Source: Chitinophaga pendula
GTDB taxonomy: Bacteria > Bacteroidota > Bacteroidia > Chitinophagales > Chitinophagaceae
Assembly (NCBI RefSeq): GCF_020386615.1
Contig: NZ_CP077769.1
Location: 558,001 to 622,000, forward strand
Direction of reading: 5' to 3'
Length of the DNA: 64,000 bases
A model generated the notes under the pieces. The model did not search any database, was not told the origin of the DNA, and saw only the letters and a program-made list of their open reading frames with translations. Position 1 is the first letter of the stretch; every line of letters begins with the position of its first letter. Below are positions 46,263 through 56,097 of this stretch, one piece after another. The position numbers and the translations under genes were made by a program.

Positions 46263-46946
46263 ATGGCGATCAAATCACCTGTTATGGATGCCGTATTAGC
46301 CAGGAAATTACAATTTAAGGACGGTGCGTTGCCGGTTTATTGTCTGCATCTGCCCCCGTCCGTAAGAGATCGCCTGCAGGGAACATCCCTGCAAGAACAG
46401 CTACCACGTAGTAAAGATACGATACTGACTTACGTGTTGCTATTTGCCTCGGATAGTCAAGTACTGGCAGCAGCGATCCCTGGTATCCTGCCCCGGCTGG
46501 CGGCGGATGCCAAATGCTGGATCGCCTATCCCAAGGGGACTTCGGGTATCAAATCCGATCTCAACCGGGATCATGGCTGGGAGCCGCTCGCAACAGCCGG
46601 GTATGAGCCGGTCACGCTGGTAGCCATTGATGATACCTGGTCGGCGGTACGGTACCGGCCTGTAACTGCCATCAAGGATCGTACCCGGTCCTTTTCACAG
46701 ACCACACCGGTGGTCATTCCCGGTGTAGATTTTGAACGGCGTATCGTAACACCACCGGCGGACCTGCAGTCTCTACTGGACAAGGTCCCCGCAGCGGCTG
46801 ATTACTTCAAAACACTGTCCTTTACCAATCAAAAAGAATACATCGCTTGGATCGAAAATGCAAAAAAAGAACAAACCCGGACCCGCCGGCTAGCAGATAC
46901 CGTCAACAAACTAATAGCCGGTAAAAAGAATCCGGCAGCGCAATAA
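46263..46946 (+). CDS. YdeI/OmpD-associated family protein
   Basis: A 227-residue cytoplasmic protein. The C-terminal 60 residues show the YdeI/OmpD-associated (bacteriocin-protection-like) pattern: PADLQSLLDKVPAAADYFKT, then LSFTNQKEYIAWIENAKKEQ and TRTRRLADTVNKLIAG. The N-terminal half (about 1-150) is a separate domain, with YPKGTSGIKSDLNRDHGWEP in the middle, that looks like the small fold often paired with it. The start at 46263 (MAIKSPVMDAVLARKLQF) is chosen over an upstream ATG at 46194. The biochemical function of the family is not established. The gene diverges from oxyR and converges with the next gene. Confidence 0.85.
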   Translation: MAIKSPVMDAVLARKLQFKDGALPVYCLHLPPSVRDRLQGTSLQEQLPRSKDTILTYVLLFASDSQVLAAAIPGILPRLAADAKCWIAYPKGTSGIKSDLNRDHGWEPLATAGYEPVTLVAIDDTWSAVRYRPVTAIKDRTRSFSQTTPVVIPGVDFERRIVTPPADLQSLLDKVPAAADYFKTLSFTNQKEYIAWIENAKKEQTRTRRLADTVNKLIAGKKNPAAQ

Positions 46947-46982
46947 AAAGACCGGGGCCGTATATGTGACGACTCCCGGTCT
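46943..46982 (-). terminator. Terminator of the secreted unknown gene (convergent region)
   Basis: AGACCGGG (46949-46956) pairs with CCCGGTCT (46975-46982). Read on the minus strand it is followed by TTTTTATT, 29 bases after the stop codon of the gene at 47012-48241. Confidence 0.75.
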
Positions 46983-47011
46983 CTGATGTGTATAACTTTG
47001 ATAGCTACTAC

Positions 47012-48241
47012 CTAGAAGATACGGTAGCGATATTTGATCTTATCGGTGTTATTGTAAAGTTCCCGTATATTGATAGATGCCTGTATCTCATTTACTGCTT
47101 CATTTTTCAGCTGACGGAATTCTCCCTGTTTAGCCTCTATCAGGCTTTTTTCCGCCAGTCCATTGTCCTGCGCGATCTTGAGAGAACTATTCACTTTGGA
47201 ATAGTAAGAATCCAACAAGGTGAAGTATTCGTTGTACAGGTTCTCAAAACGTTTGGTTTGCAGGATCAGGTCTTCCAGCTGATTATTTACTTCTTTCAGG
47301 TTAGGATTTTCCTGTAGTAACAGTTCATAATCGATCCGTTTGCCTTTGGCGTATTTGGTCTCCAGCACATTGAAATAATCTACCACTTTTTCCTTTTTAA
47401 AGTCGAAGAAGAAGTCGTTCAGTGTCTCTGCAATAGACTTATTACCACGTTGAGGTTGTTGGAACTTCAGCGCTGACGCGGTGAACAACAAGTGATCGTA
47501 CATATTATCCTGCAGTAATGTCAGCTGATCCTTGTTGAAGTTCAGTCCGAATTCGAATTTCTGATTGGCATCGTTCAGTGAGGTATAGTAGATCACGTAT
47601 TTATTCAGTTCTTTTTCAAAGTCCTGCAAAGTCTTCTGGTTAATAGCCTTGTTGTTCTGGCTTACACTGTGCAGGAAGTTCATCACAGAGCTGGCAATCG
47701 CGAGGGGAGGGGTCAGTGAGGTGAAACTTTTGAAGATAGGGCTATTGATGATGGACTTGGTAGATTCAACGATCTTGTTATTACGTTCATTCTTGTCAGA
47801 TTTACCCTTTAGTACTACTTTTTCCACCAATTCCACAATACGGTCACTGAGAGAAAATCCCAGTTCCTTACTTTCCGGGTTGTTCAACGAGGTAATGAAT
47901 ACGTCCAGGTTATTGGAAGTCGTACGGGACTTCAGGTCAATGATCTTTTTATTCAGCAGGTAATAAGTTTCGCTGGCATTGATGATATTGTTTTTGATCA
48001 ATTCATATTTTGAACGGTTGTCAATTTCCCGTCCCTGCAGTAATGCCTGGATGGCATTGTAGTTTTGTTTATCACTATCTGTTACCCGTTGCAGTTCATC
48101 CAATATTTTTTTGATGGTGGTATCCCCGGGATTTTTAATAGTGGGATTAGACCTCAATTCAGGGTCCTGGGCACGAACGGTCAAAGTACCGATGGCTAAT
48201 AAGAACAGAAGAGATAGACGTTTTATCATTTTAATGTTCAT
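47012..48241 (-). CDS. Secreted helical protein of unknown function
   Basis: I do not recognise this protein of about 409 residues. A signal peptide is present (MNIKMIKRLSLLFLLAIG, ending TVRAQ). The ATG at 48241 is used, and 48229 is equally possible. A longer frame from 48448 begins with sequence unlike a signal peptide. The mature protein is almost wholly helical and rich in Asn, Lys and Leu (LIKNNIINASETYYLLNKKI, SDRIVELVEKVVLKGKSDKN, LEDLILQTKRFENLYNEYF). There are no cysteines or repeats to suggest a fold. It may be a periplasmic structural or effector-type protein. A possible -7 element (TATCTTTG, 48415-48408) would give a 160-base leader. Confidence 0.78.
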   Translation of the reverse strand: MNIKMIKRLSLLFLLAIGTLTVRAQDPELRSNPTIKNPGDTTIKKILDELQRVTDSDKQNYNAIQALLQGREIDNRSKYELIKNNIINASETYYLLNKKIIDLKSRTTSNNLDVFITSLNNPESKELGFSLSDRIVELVEKVVLKGKSDKNERNNKIVESTKSIINSPIFKSFTSLTPPLAIASSVMNFLHSVSQNNKAINQKTLQDFEKELNKYVIYYTSLNDANQKFEFGLNFNKDQLTLLQDNMYDHLLFTASALKFQQPQRGNKSIAETLNDFFFDFKKEKVVDYFNVLETKYAKGKRIDYELLLQENPNLKEVNNQLEDLILQTKRFENLYNEYFTLLDSYYSKVNSSLKIAQDNGLAEKSLIEAKQGEFRQLKNEAVNEIQASINIRELYNNTDKIKYRYRIF

Positions 48242-48505
48242 TGTCGCTGTTTTTCCGGCGAAATTGCCGGCTAACGGTGATGCAACTCCGTTAGCTACCC
48301 CAAAATGTTTGCAGGACTGGTTTACCAATGGGCTATTCAGCATGCGGTTATAAACTTTTTTATTTAACAAAACATTGCGAAAATATGATGCCAAAATTTT
48401 CAAGCCACAAAGATAATAATTTATAATGCTTAAAAGCATTGCTGACAAATTCCTAACAACTGATCAGGGATGGGAGATGCTTCCAGACCCACACATGATA
48501 TTTAT

Positions 48506-48535
48506 TTTGTATTCTGCCTGTGTATCTTACCTTTG
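48506..48535 (+). promoter_or_regulatory. Promoter of the GT2 glycosyltransferase gene
   Basis: TTTG at 48506-48509 and TACCTTTG at 48528-48535 with an 18-base spacer match the Bacteroidota promoter. The ATG at 48555 lies 20 bases downstream. This rules out the longer reading frame from 48426. The remainder of the 313-base gap from 48242 shows no other gene. Confidence 0.8.
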
Positions 48536-48554
48536 CGCCAAATTGTCCCTTTTC

Positions 48555-49292
48555 ATGTTGAATAGTAAAAAGATAGTGGTAGTATTACCGGCTTACAATG
48601 CAGCGCTCACACTCGAAAAGACATTCAGGGAGATCCCCATGGATATCGTGGATGATATCGTATTGGTGGACGATGCCAGTAAAGATGATACCATCGTTGT
48701 GGGGAAAGCGCTGGGTATTAAACATATTATCCGCCACGACAACAACAAAGGATATGGCGGCAACCAAAAGTCTTGTTATAACAAAGCCCTGGAGCTGAAT
48801 GCGGACATCGTGATTATGTTGCATCCGGATTATCAGTATACCCCGATGCTCATTACAGCGATGTGTAGTGTGATTGCCAATGATGTATACCCGGTGATGA
48901 TGGCCTCCCGTATCCTTGGTAAGGGAGCCCTTAAAGGTGGGATGCCCAAGTATAAATATTTTTTCAACCGTGCGCTCACCTTCACGCAGAATGTATTCCT
49001 GAATGAAAAGATGAGTGAATATCATAGCGGTTACCGCGCTTTCTCCTCCGAGGTACTGCGTAACATCAACTACATGGCGAACAGCGATGATTTCGTATTC
49101 GACAATGAAATGATGTCTCAGATATTCATGAAGAATTACGAAGTAGGGGAGATCACCTGTCCTACCAAATATTTCAAAGAAGCATCCAGTATCAATTTTA
49201 GCCGTAGTGTTACCTATGGGTTAGGTATATTGCGGGTATGTTTTCAGCACCGCCTGCATAAATGGGGGTTGATCAAATCGAAGATTTATTGA
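48555..49292 (+). CDS. Family 2 glycosyltransferase
   Basis: A 245-residue GT-A fold transferase. The nucleotide-sugar site is seen as VVVLPAYNAALTLEKTF (about 7-23) and DIVLVDDASKDDT (about 36-48). The DxD-type position is in MLHPDYQYTP (about 94-103), and the acceptor-side segment is EYHSGYRAFSSEVL. No membrane segment is obvious, unlike dolichol-phosphate mannose synthase-type enzymes with C-terminal helices. The donor and acceptor are unknown. The start is fixed by the promoter just upstream. A methyltransferase gene follows 20 bases later, so the two may act on the same glycan or lipid. Confidence 0.88.
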   Translation: MLNSKKIVVVLPAYNAALTLEKTFREIPMDIVDDIVLVDDASKDDTIVVGKALGIKHIIRHDNNKGYGGNQKSCYNKALELNADIVIMLHPDYQYTPMLITAMCSVIANDVYPVMMASRILGKGALKGGMPKYKYFFNRALTFTQNVFLNEKMSEYHSGYRAFSSEVLRNINYMANSDDFVFDNEMMSQIFMKNYEVGEITCPTKYFKEASSINFSRSVTYGLGILRVCFQHRLHKWGLIKSKIY

Positions 49293-49312
49293 TACAAAAG
49301 CAGTAGAATAGC

Positions 49313-50110
49313 GTGAGTTTACAGCATCAGTACCAGTTAGCAAAGAAATACCTGCATTATTACTTTACGGCCGGCAATCGCCATGACGTACATTCTCCAT
49401 TTGTCTACTCGTTGGTCGAAGAGGTATTGCGTAATAGAAAGTCACGCCCGGAATATGTTTCTATAGAGCAATTACGCAAGCAGCTTTTGGCAAGCGATGC
49501 TACTTTGCAGGTAACTGACCTGGGAGCAGGTTCCTTGGTGAGTGCGGGTAACGAACGTAAGATCAGCGACATCACCCGGCATGCCGCTAAACCCGCTAAA
49601 TTCGGTCAGCTGTTTTATCGTCTTGTAGAATATTTCCAACCGCAATACCTGCTGGAACTGGGTACCTCTATGGGAATGTCTACGGCTTATATGGCCAGTG
49701 CACGGCCGGAAAGTGAGGTGATCACCATAGAAGGCTGTCCGAATATTGCTGCACAGGCCGGCCGCAACTTCGAACGGCTGCATTTACAAAATGTCCGTCA
49801 GGTGGTAGGCAATTTCGATACGGTATTGCCCGAGGTGCTGGCAACGGTACCTCAGCTGGACTGGGTATATATCGATGGTAATCATCGCTCCGGTCCTACC
49901 GTGGAATATTTCCGGCAATGTCTGCCCAAAGCGACTGAGTATTCAGTGTTTATCTTTGACGATATCCATTGGACTCCGGATATGGAAGCTGCCTGGCATA
50001 CCATCCAGCAAGAACCCGCCGTCACGCTTACCATTGACCTATTTTTTATCGGATTGGTCTTCTTCCGCAAGGAGCCTAAGGTCAAACAGCATTTCGTACT
50101 TAAATACTAA
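49313..50110 (+). CDS. Class I SAM-dependent methyltransferase
   Basis: A 265-residue methyltransferase. The SAM-binding core begins at about residue 100 with YLLELGTSMGMSTAYMA (motif I), followed by EVITIEGCPNIAAQAGRNF (motif II region). LDWVYIDGNHRSGPT (about 182-196) resembles the metal-dependent O-methyltransferases of the catechol type. The N-terminal 95 residues include YYFTAGNRHDVHSPFVYSL, a phrase common in Bacteroidota homologues. The GTG at 49313 is the start, as no ATG precedes this conserved block. The substrate is not known. It is linked to the GT2 gene upstream. Confidence 0.85.
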   Translation: MSLQHQYQLAKKYLHYYFTAGNRHDVHSPFVYSLVEEVLRNRKSRPEYVSIEQLRKQLLASDATLQVTDLGAGSLVSAGNERKISDITRHAAKPAKFGQLFYRLVEYFQPQYLLELGTSMGMSTAYMASARPESEVITIEGCPNIAAQAGRNFERLHLQNVRQVVGNFDTVLPEVLATVPQLDWVYIDGNHRSGPTVEYFRQCLPKATEYSVFIFDDIHWTPDMEAAWHTIQQEPAVTLTIDLFFIGLVFFRKEPKVKQHFVLKY

Positions 50111-50161
50111 CAGGCTTGCAGTAAGCTCATTTAAAACGTATATTGGGAAAAATAAGATCCC

Positions 50162-50956
50162 ATGAAACTGATACGTTACCTGGGCTTCATCGCATGTTTG
50201 CTTACCTCCCTGGTACAAGCGCAGGCGCAGGAGTTTGATGCCTATAGCCGTGAAGCATTTACCCGTAATGGAAATACGTTACAATACCGGTTACTGACTC
50301 CTGCCGGTTATGATATCCACAAAAAATACCCACTGATCATTTTTCTCCACGGCTCTGGTGAGAGGGGAAGTGATAACGTAGCTCAGCTGTTACATGGTGG
50401 TCGTTTATTCCTCAACGATACTGTGCGTAAAGATTTCCCTGCTTTCGTCATATTTCCACAATGTCCTTCCGATTCTACCTGGGCTTCCTTCAGATTGAAA
50501 AGAGACTCCACCGGTAAGATCATTAATGCAGCGTTCCCGCTTATGCCATCGCCTACTGTTGCGACAGGATTGGTAAAGGCATTACTGGACAGCCTGGTTA
50601 AAACTGGTAAAATAGATACCAAACGGGTATACCTGGGAGGGCTTTCTATGGGCGCTATGGGCACCTTTGATATCCTGGCCCGCTATCCGAATATATTTGC
50701 TGCGGCTATTGCCATCTGTGGGGCGGGAGATGTACAGCTGGCCAAACGTTATGCGAAGGTACCGATGTGGATATTCCACGGTGAGCGGGACTTTACAGTA
50801 CCGGTGGATTTTTCCCGGGCTTATTACAAGGAGCTGACCCGCCTGAAAGCAGATGTGAAATACACGGAATATCCCGGAGTAGGGCATAATAGCTGGGACA
50901 ATGCTTTTGCAGAACCGGACCTGTTACCCTGGCTCTGGAGCCATAAGAAGAAATAA
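50162..50956 (+). CDS. Secreted alpha/beta-hydrolase (esterase, PHB depolymerase/peptidase-like)
   Basis: A 264-residue secreted hydrolase with a signal peptide (about 1-22, ending AQAQ). The core has the oxyanion-hole phrase LIIFLHGSGERGSDN (about 59-73) and the nucleophile elbow GLSMGAMGTFD (about 160-170). An acid-residue region HGERDFTVPV and the histidine in GVGHNSWDNAF (about 238-248) follow. This organisation matches secreted carboxylesterases of the predicted-peptidase/feruloyl-esterase type. The substrate is unknown; polysaccharide-linked esters or polyesters are options. It is followed by a bidirectional terminator shared with the heme genes. Confidence 0.88.
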   Translation: MKLIRYLGFIACLLTSLVQAQAQEFDAYSREAFTRNGNTLQYRLLTPAGYDIHKKYPLIIFLHGSGERGSDNVAQLLHGGRLFLNDTVRKDFPAFVIFPQCPSDSTWASFRLKRDSTGKIINAAFPLMPSPTVATGLVKALLDSLVKTGKIDTKRVYLGGLSMGAMGTFDILARYPNIFAAAIAICGAGDVQLAKRYAKVPMWIFHGERDFTVPVDFSRAYYKELTRLKADVKYTEYPGVGHNSWDNAFAEPDLLPWLWSHKKK

Positions 50957-50978
50957 TGCGGTCCTGACATTATCATAT

Positions 50979-51014
50979 AAAAAAGGCTGTCTCCTGAGAG
51001 ACAGCCTTTTTTAT
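50979..51014. terminator. Bidirectional terminator between the esterase gene and hemL
   Basis: AAAAGGCTGTCTC (50981-50993) pairs with GAGACAGCCTTTT around a four-base loop, with A-rich and T-rich flanks. It can end both the plus-strand esterase gene and the minus-strand heme operon. Confidence 0.9.
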
Positions 51015-51032
51015 ATGGTAGTATGTTAGGTA

Positions 51033-52319
51033 TTATTTGATCGCCTGCATGGCCGATTTGGTAGTTTGTATGGTAAAGTCCAGGTCTTCGGTGGTCAAGG
51101 CATGACTTAAGAACCAGCTTTCGAAAGCAGAAGGTGGCAGGTATATACCACGCTCCAGCATGGCATGGAAGAAGCGGCGGAATAGTTCGTTATTGGCGCC
51201 GGATGCTGAACTGAAATCGATGATCGGATACTCGGTGAAATGTACACTCAACATAGAACCCAGGTGATTTACCTGGTGTACAACGCCGGCAGCGCCGAGC
51301 GCTCCTTTCAGCCCTTCTACCAGGTAAGCTGCTTTTTGTTCCAGCTGCTGATAGATCACGGGATTTTCATTTAATGTTTTCAGTAAGGTGTACCCGGCGA
51401 TCATCGCGATCGGGTTACCACTTAAGGTACCTGCCTGGTATATTTTACCGGTAGGAGCAATATGTTCCATGATCTCTCTGCGGCCGGCAAAGGCTCCTAC
51501 AGGCATTCCTGCACCGATAATTTTGCCGAAGGTGACCAGGTCTGCCTTGATATTGAAAAGCTCCTGGGCGCCACCGCGGGCCAGCCGGAAACCGGTCATT
51601 ACTTCGTCGAAGATGAGCAGGATACCATTGGCATCACAGTGTTCCCGCAGGCCCTCTAAAAATCCTGGCTGTGGGAGGATACATCCCATATTACCCGCTA
51701 CCGGCTCAATGATGATAGCGGCGATCTGGTCGGGATATTCTTCTATCAGCTGTTGTACAGCCGGGAGATTATTATACGGAGCGGTAAGGGTATCCTGTGC
51801 TACGGCCTGGGTTACGCCAGGCACACTTTGGATCTCCAGGGTGGCCACGCCACTACCCGCGCTTACCAGAAATGCATCTGCATGGCCATGATAGTTACCT
51901 TCGAATTTGATGAATTTATTACGGCCGGTGTATCCCCTGGCCAGCCGAAGGGCTGACATACAGGCTTCTGTACCGGAATTCACCATACGTATCATGTCGA
52001 TATTGGGTACCATGCTGATGATGAGCTCTGCTATCTTGGTTTCCAATGCTGTAGGCGCTCCGAAAGAAGTAGAGTGTACCACATGTTCCTGGATCGCTTT
52101 AACTACCGGTTCATAGGCATGCCCCATGATCATAGGTCCCCAGGAATTGATATAGTCTACGTAGCGGTTGCCATCTACATCGTACATATACGCTCCTTTT
52201 GCCTCCTTCATAAATACAGGCGTACCGCCTACACTCCGAAAAGCGCGTACCGGGGAGTTGACGCCACCGGGTATGTGTTGTTGTGCCTGCTCGAATAGTA
52301 ATTTACTTTGAGAGAACAT
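51033..52319 (-). CDS. hemL: Glutamate-1-semialdehyde 2,1-aminomutase
   Basis: A 428-residue PLP-dependent aminomutase that makes 5-aminolevulinate from glutamate 1-semialdehyde, the second committed step of the C5 pathway. The family features are all present: [11 protein letters not shown] (about 17-27), [19 protein letters not shown] (about 118-136), the PLP-contacting FDEVMTGFR (about 239-247) and the Schiff-base lysine in [13 protein letters not shown] (about 265-277). The length is typical. It is the last gene of the seven-gene minus-strand heme operon and lies 82 bases after hemB. Confidence 0.96.
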   Translation of the reverse strand: MFSQSKLLFEQAQQHIPGGVNSPVRAFRSVGGTPVFMKEAKGAYMYDVDGNRYVDYINSWGPMIMGHAYEPVVKAIQEHVVHSTSFGAPTALETKIAELIISMVPNIDMIRMVNSGTEACMSALRLARGYTGRNKFIKFEGNYHGHADAFLVSAGSGVATLEIQSVPGVTQAVAQDTLTAPYNNLPAVQQLIEEYPDQIAAIIIEPVAGNMGCILPQPGFLEGLREHCDANGILLIFDEVMTGFRLARGGAQELFNIKADLVTFGKIIGAGMPVGAFAGRREIMEHIAPTGKIYQAGTLSGNPIAMIAGYTLLKTLNENPVIYQQLEQKAAYLVEGLKGALGAAGVVHQVNHLGSMLSVHFTEYPIIDFSSASGANNELFRRFFHAMLERGIYLPPSAFESWFLSHALTTEDLDFTIQTTKSAMQAIK

Positions 52320-52401
52320 GCTTCGTTGATATTTATACGTTAAAATAGGTGCCTTTTACCAGCATACCAAGGGTACAAAATTCGTGCAATTTCAGTAACG
52401 G

Positions 52402-53379
52402 CTATTTATTGCCGTTTAACAACTTCACCGCATCCTTGGCAAAATAGGTGGCGATCAGGTCTGCACCTGCCCGTTTGATGCTGGTCAGTACTTCCAGGAT
52501 CGCTTTTTCTTCGTTGAGCCAGCCCATTTTAGCGGCTGCTTTGATCATTGCGTACTCGCCACTTACATGGTAGGCACTCACCGGTACCTGTACGCGGTCT
52601 TTGATAATACGCATGATATCCAGATAAGATAGGGCGGGTTTCACCATCACAATATCGGCACCTTCTTCAACATCCATCAGGGTCTCTTTGATTGCTTCCC
52701 GGGAGTTGGCATAATCCATCTGGTAAGTCTTTTTATCTCCAAAGCCAGGTGCGGAATCCAATGCATCGCGGAAAGGACCGTAAAAGCAGGACGCGTATTT
52801 GGCGCTATAGGACATGATACCTACTTTGTCAAAACCATGTGCTTCCAAAATGTTACGGATCGCGAGGATACGGCCATCCATCATATCGCTGGGTGCTACG
52901 ATGTCAGCACCCGCCTGCGCATGGCTGAGGCTCATGCGGGCCAATACTTCCACGGTAGCGTCGTTCACGATCTCTGTACCTGCTACAATGCCGTCATGCC
53001 CGTAGGAAGAATAAGGGTCAAGCGCTACATCCGTCATCACTACCATGCCGGGTACGGCATGTTTGACCGCGCGGATGGCACGTTGCATCAATCCATTCGG
53101 GTTTACTGCTTCTGTTCCTTTGTTATCTTTTAGGTGATCCGGGCATTTTATGAATAACAATACACTTCTTATACCTATGTTCCACAGGTCTTGTGCTTCT
53201 TTTACGGTAAGATCTACCGAATGCCGGAAATAGTCGGGCATAGAGGAGATCTCTTCTTTTACCTGTTCGCCTTCTACTACAAATAAGGGTGCAATAAAGT
53301 CACTCGGTCTTAACACGGTCTCCGATACCATTTCGCGAATGGCAGGAGAAGTTCTCAATATTCTGTTTCTTCGGATCAT
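52402..53379 (-). CDS. hemB: 5-aminolevulinate dehydratase (porphobilinogen synthase)
   Basis: A 325-residue enzyme that condenses two 5-aminolevulinates to porphobilinogen. The two active-site lysines are in IMSYSAKYASCFYGPFRDA and MVKPALSYLD. The metal site reads DVALDPYSSYGHDG. The three cysteines of zinc-dependent enzymes are replaced here by Ala/Asp-type residues, so this is the magnesium- or potassium-dependent class. The N-terminal arm (MIRRNRILRTSPAIREM) and length are typical. It lies between hemF (31 bases upstream) and hemL in the operon. Confidence 0.96.
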   Translation of the reverse strand: MIRRNRILRTSPAIREMVSETVLRPSDFIAPLFVVEGEQVKEEISSMPDYFRHSVDLTVKEAQDLWNIGIRSVLLFIKCPDHLKDNKGTEAVNPNGLMQRAIRAVKHAVPGMVVMTDVALDPYSSYGHDGIVAGTEIVNDATVEVLARMSLSHAQAGADIVAPSDMMDGRILAIRNILEAHGFDKVGIMSYSAKYASCFYGPFRDALDSAPGFGDKKTYQMDYANSREAIKETLMDVEEGADIVMVKPALSYLDIMRIIKDRVQVPVSAYHVSGEYAMIKAAAKMGWLNEEKAILEVLTSIKRAGADLIATYFAKDAVKLLNGNK

Positions 53380-53410
53380 GATCTACTATTTTTGAGCGTC
53401 TGTCGTTAAC

Positions 53411-54322
53411 TTATTTTACCCAGTCACGCGGACGCAGGTATTCGAGCAATTCGGCCTCTTTAGTGCCAGGAGCCGGATGATAGTTGTATTCCCATCTGGC
53501 CCGGGGCGGTAAGCTCATCAGGATAGATTCAATACGTCCATTCGTCTTGAGGCCAAAGAGTGTTCCCCTGTCATGTATCAGGTTGAATTCTACATATCTG
53601 CCTCTTCTGTATTCCTGCCAGTCGATTTCCTGCTGTGTATAAGGCAGGTCTTTGCGACGTTCCACGATAGGCAGGTATGCTTTCAGGAAAGCGTCGCCAT
53701 TCGCCTGGGAAAATTCGAACAGCTGCTGGGAGCTGTTGTTGGCATCCGGGCGCAGGTAGTCATAGAAGATACCCCCTATGCCACGGGCTTCATTGTTACG
53801 ATGCTTATTCATAAAGTACTCGTCACAATGCTGTTTATACCTAGGATACAATTCTGCCCCGAAAGGATCACAGGCTGCTTTGAATGTACGGTGGAAATGC
53901 TGACCGTCCTCTTCAAAGAGATAGTATGGCGTAAGGTCTGCACCACCACCAAACCAGCTATCTTTTAGCGACCCGTCGTTGTCATACAGTTCGAAATAGC
54001 GGAAGTTGGCATGTACCGTTGGCACATAAGGATTGACAGGGTGTATCACCAGCGATATGCCGCAAGCCATGAATTGTGCATCGCTTACATTGAATTGCTG
54101 GGCCATGACAGCGGGCAGCTCACCATGTACTACGGAGATGTTAACACCCCCTTTTTCGAAGACGTTGCCACCGGTGATGACGCGCGTTCTGCCACCACCG
54201 CCGCCGGGGCGCTCCCACGGATCTTCCTGGAATGTGGCTTTCCCATCGATCTTTTCCAACCCCTGGCAGATCTCGTCTTGCAGGCGGTGGATCAATTGTA
54301 CGAATTGCTCTTTAGTATTCAT
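53411..54322 (-). CDS. hemF: Oxygen-dependent coproporphyrinogen III oxidase
   Basis: A 303-residue enzyme that decarboxylates two propionates of coproporphyrinogen III using molecular oxygen. Conserved stretches are RPGGGGGRTRVITGGNVFEK (about 38-57), SLVIHPVNPYVPTVHANFR (about 90-108), WFGGGADLTPYYLFEED (about 122-138) and YVEFNLIHDRGTLFGL. The strict oxygen requirement, with no hemN in this window, fits an aerobic host. The length matches the bacterial family. It lies between hemE (15 bases) and hemB (31 bases). Confidence 0.96.
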   Translation of the reverse strand: MNTKEQFVQLIHRLQDEICQGLEKIDGKATFQEDPWERPGGGGGRTRVITGGNVFEKGGVNISVVHGELPAVMAQQFNVSDAQFMACGISLVIHPVNPYVPTVHANFRYFELYDNDGSLKDSWFGGGADLTPYYLFEEDGQHFHRTFKAACDPFGAELYPRYKQHCDEYFMNKHRNNEARGIGGIFYDYLRPDANNSSQQLFEFSQANGDAFLKAYLPIVERRKDLPYTQQEIDWQEYRRGRYVEFNLIHDRGTLFGLKTNGRIESILMSLPPRARWEYNYHPAPGTKEAELLEYLRPRDWVK

Positions 54323-54337
54323 CTGACGTTCCTTTGG

Positions 54338-55366
54338 TTATCCATTACTTTTCACTGCTTCCACAAAGGCGCGGGCATGATCTACCGGGACATTGGGCAG
54401 AATACCGTGGCCAAGGTTAGCAATATACCTTCCTTTGCCAAAGCCCTGCAGCATTGTCTTTACCGCCCGTTCGATCTCAGGGATCGGAGACAATAGTTTT
54501 GCCGGGTCAAAGTTGCCCTGTAAAGTGACCTGGTCACCTGCGAGCTGACGTGCTACGGACGGTTTGATACACCAGTCCACGCCCAGACCACTTGCGCCGG
54601 TAGCTGCCATCTCCTCCAGTGCAAACCAGGCACCTTTGGCGAAGATGATCACGGGGCAGACATCTTTCAACGCGGCTGTGATCTGACGAATATATTGCAA
54701 AGAAAAGGTTTCGAAATCTTCCGGACTCAGCAAGCCACCCCAGGAATCAAATATCTGTACACAGTCTGCACCTGCTGCCACCTGAGCTTTAAGATAGGCA
54801 ATGGTGGTATCGGTGATCATCTGCAGCAACTGGTGTGCTACTGCCGGTTGTGTATAACAGAATGCTTTCGCTTCATCAAATGTTTTAGACCCTTTACCCT
54901 GTACCATGTAACACAACAATGTCCAGGGGGCGCCTGCAAACCCGATCAGGGGAACACGGCCCGCCAGCGTTTGTTTGGTCAGTCGCAACGCATCAAACAC
55001 ATAATGCAGGGTATCCTGTACATCAGGCACACACAGCCTTTCCAGGTCTGCGGCTCCTTTTACCGGTGATGGCAGCAGGGGGCCCAGCTTTTCTATCAGC
55101 TGTACTTCCATACCCATTGCCTGGGGTACTACCAAGATATCTGAGAAAATGATAGCTGCATCAACGCCGACCTGGTCTACGGGCATTACCGTGATCTCGG
55201 TAGCGAGTTCAGGGTTCTGACAACGTTCGAAGAAAGAATATTTGTCGCGGAGCTTGATATAATCGGGCAGGTAACGTCCGGCCTGGCGCATCATCCACAC
55301 CGGTGTACGGGTGGTTGCTTCTCCTCTTAACGCTTTCAGCAGCAGATCATTTTTTAATTCACTCAT
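54338..55366 (-). CDS. hemE: Uroporphyrinogen decarboxylase
   Basis: A 342-residue cofactor-free TIM-barrel enzyme that removes four acetate carboxyls of uroporphyrinogen III. The signatures [15 protein letters not shown] (about 22-36), with substrate-binding arginines, and [20 protein letters not shown] (about 136-155) are intact. The C-terminal phrase [20 protein letters not shown] is also typical. It begins 5 bases after hemD and ends 15 bases before hemF, so the operon is tightly packed here. Confidence 0.97.
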   Translation of the reverse strand: MSELKNDLLLKALRGEATTRTPVWMMRQAGRYLPDYIKLRDKYSFFERCQNPELATEITVMPVDQVGVDAAIIFSDILVVPQAMGMEVQLIEKLGPLLPSPVKGAADLERLCVPDVQDTLHYVFDALRLTKQTLAGRVPLIGFAGAPWTLLCYMVQGKGSKTFDEAKAFCYTQPAVAHQLLQMITDTTIAYLKAQVAAGADCVQIFDSWGGLLSPEDFETFSLQYIRQITAALKDVCPVIIFAKGAWFALEEMAATGASGLGVDWCIKPSVARQLAGDQVTLQGNFDPAKLLSPIPEIERAVKTMLQGFGKGRYIANLGHGILPNVPVDHARAFVEAVKSNG

Positions 55367-55371
55367 AGTAG

Positions 55372-56097
55372 CTAATAATTGTTGTTGTGGTCAAAATATT
55401 CAATGACAGTCTGTATCATTTCGTTTGTGCCAGGCCGTTTACAGACAATGATCCGGTCCGCACTTGTATATGGTAGCAACGCACCTGCTGTCGTATGTCC
55501 TATGGCAAAACAAACTGCTGACGGTGGTAGTGCATTCATAGAAAAATAACTGGTTACTGCACTTGGGCTGAAAAACAACACTCCCTGGTAGGCAGTGGGG
55601 AGTGCGACTGGCGTAGCCACTGTCTGATACACCTGGTATTCCTGCAGGGCTAGGCCACCGGCTGCTAATGTATCCGGTAGTTCGTCCCGCCGCTGGTCTC
55701 CGCAGAAAAATAGCAAAGGGCCTTCCGGTTTGTCATTCAGCAGTTGATAGGCCAGTTCTTTACTGTAAGCGGTGGTGGCTATCACCTGCTGCCCGTCAAA
55801 ATACTGCCATACGGTATCCAGCGTCGCACCTTGCAGGCAATAGAGCTGCCATTGGGTGCCACGGTCTGATTGTGTTTGTAACAACTCACTGACAGCAGTA
55901 ACTGCATTGGAGCTGGTAAAGATGACTGTGGCTGGCTGGCTGGCCAGCTTGCTGATCACAGCTGCAGCTGCAGGTGTGATGACAGATTGTATACGGATGA
56001 ATGCATGTACCTCAATATGCACACCATGTGTCGCTGCTTGTCTGATAAGACTGGCAGGCAACGGCCTGGTACATAATATGCGGTGATCATCCGGCAT
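55372..56097 (-). CDS. hemD: Uroporphyrinogen III synthase
   Basis: A 241-residue two-domain enzyme that closes and inverts ring D to give uroporphyrinogen III. This family diverges strongly, so the call rests on partial motifs and position. Seen are [15 protein letters not shown] at the N-terminus, [18 protein letters not shown] (about 55-72), [12 protein letters not shown], and the C-terminal half with [13 protein letters not shown] and [12 protein letters not shown]. These Ser/Asn positions contact the pyrrole side chains in known structures. Its start overlaps the end of hemC by 11 bases, suggesting coupled translation. Confidence 0.9.
   Translation of the reverse strand: MPDDHRILCTRPLPASLIRQAATHGVHIEVHAFIRIQSVITPAAAAVISKLASQPATVIFTSSNAVTAVSELLQTQSDRGTQWQLYCLQGATLDTVWQYFDGQQVIATTAYSKELAYQLLNDKPEGPLLFFCGDQRRDELPDTLAAGGLALQEYQVYQTVATPVALPTAYQGVLFFSPSAVTSYFSMNALPPSAVCFAIGHTTAGALLPYTSADRIIVCKRPGTNEMIQTVIEYFDHNNNY

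Noticed and set aside
48426..48554. Extended N-terminus for the glycosyltransferase
   Set aside because: It runs through a well-spaced promoter, and the product only becomes glycosyltransferase-like from the ATG at 48555.
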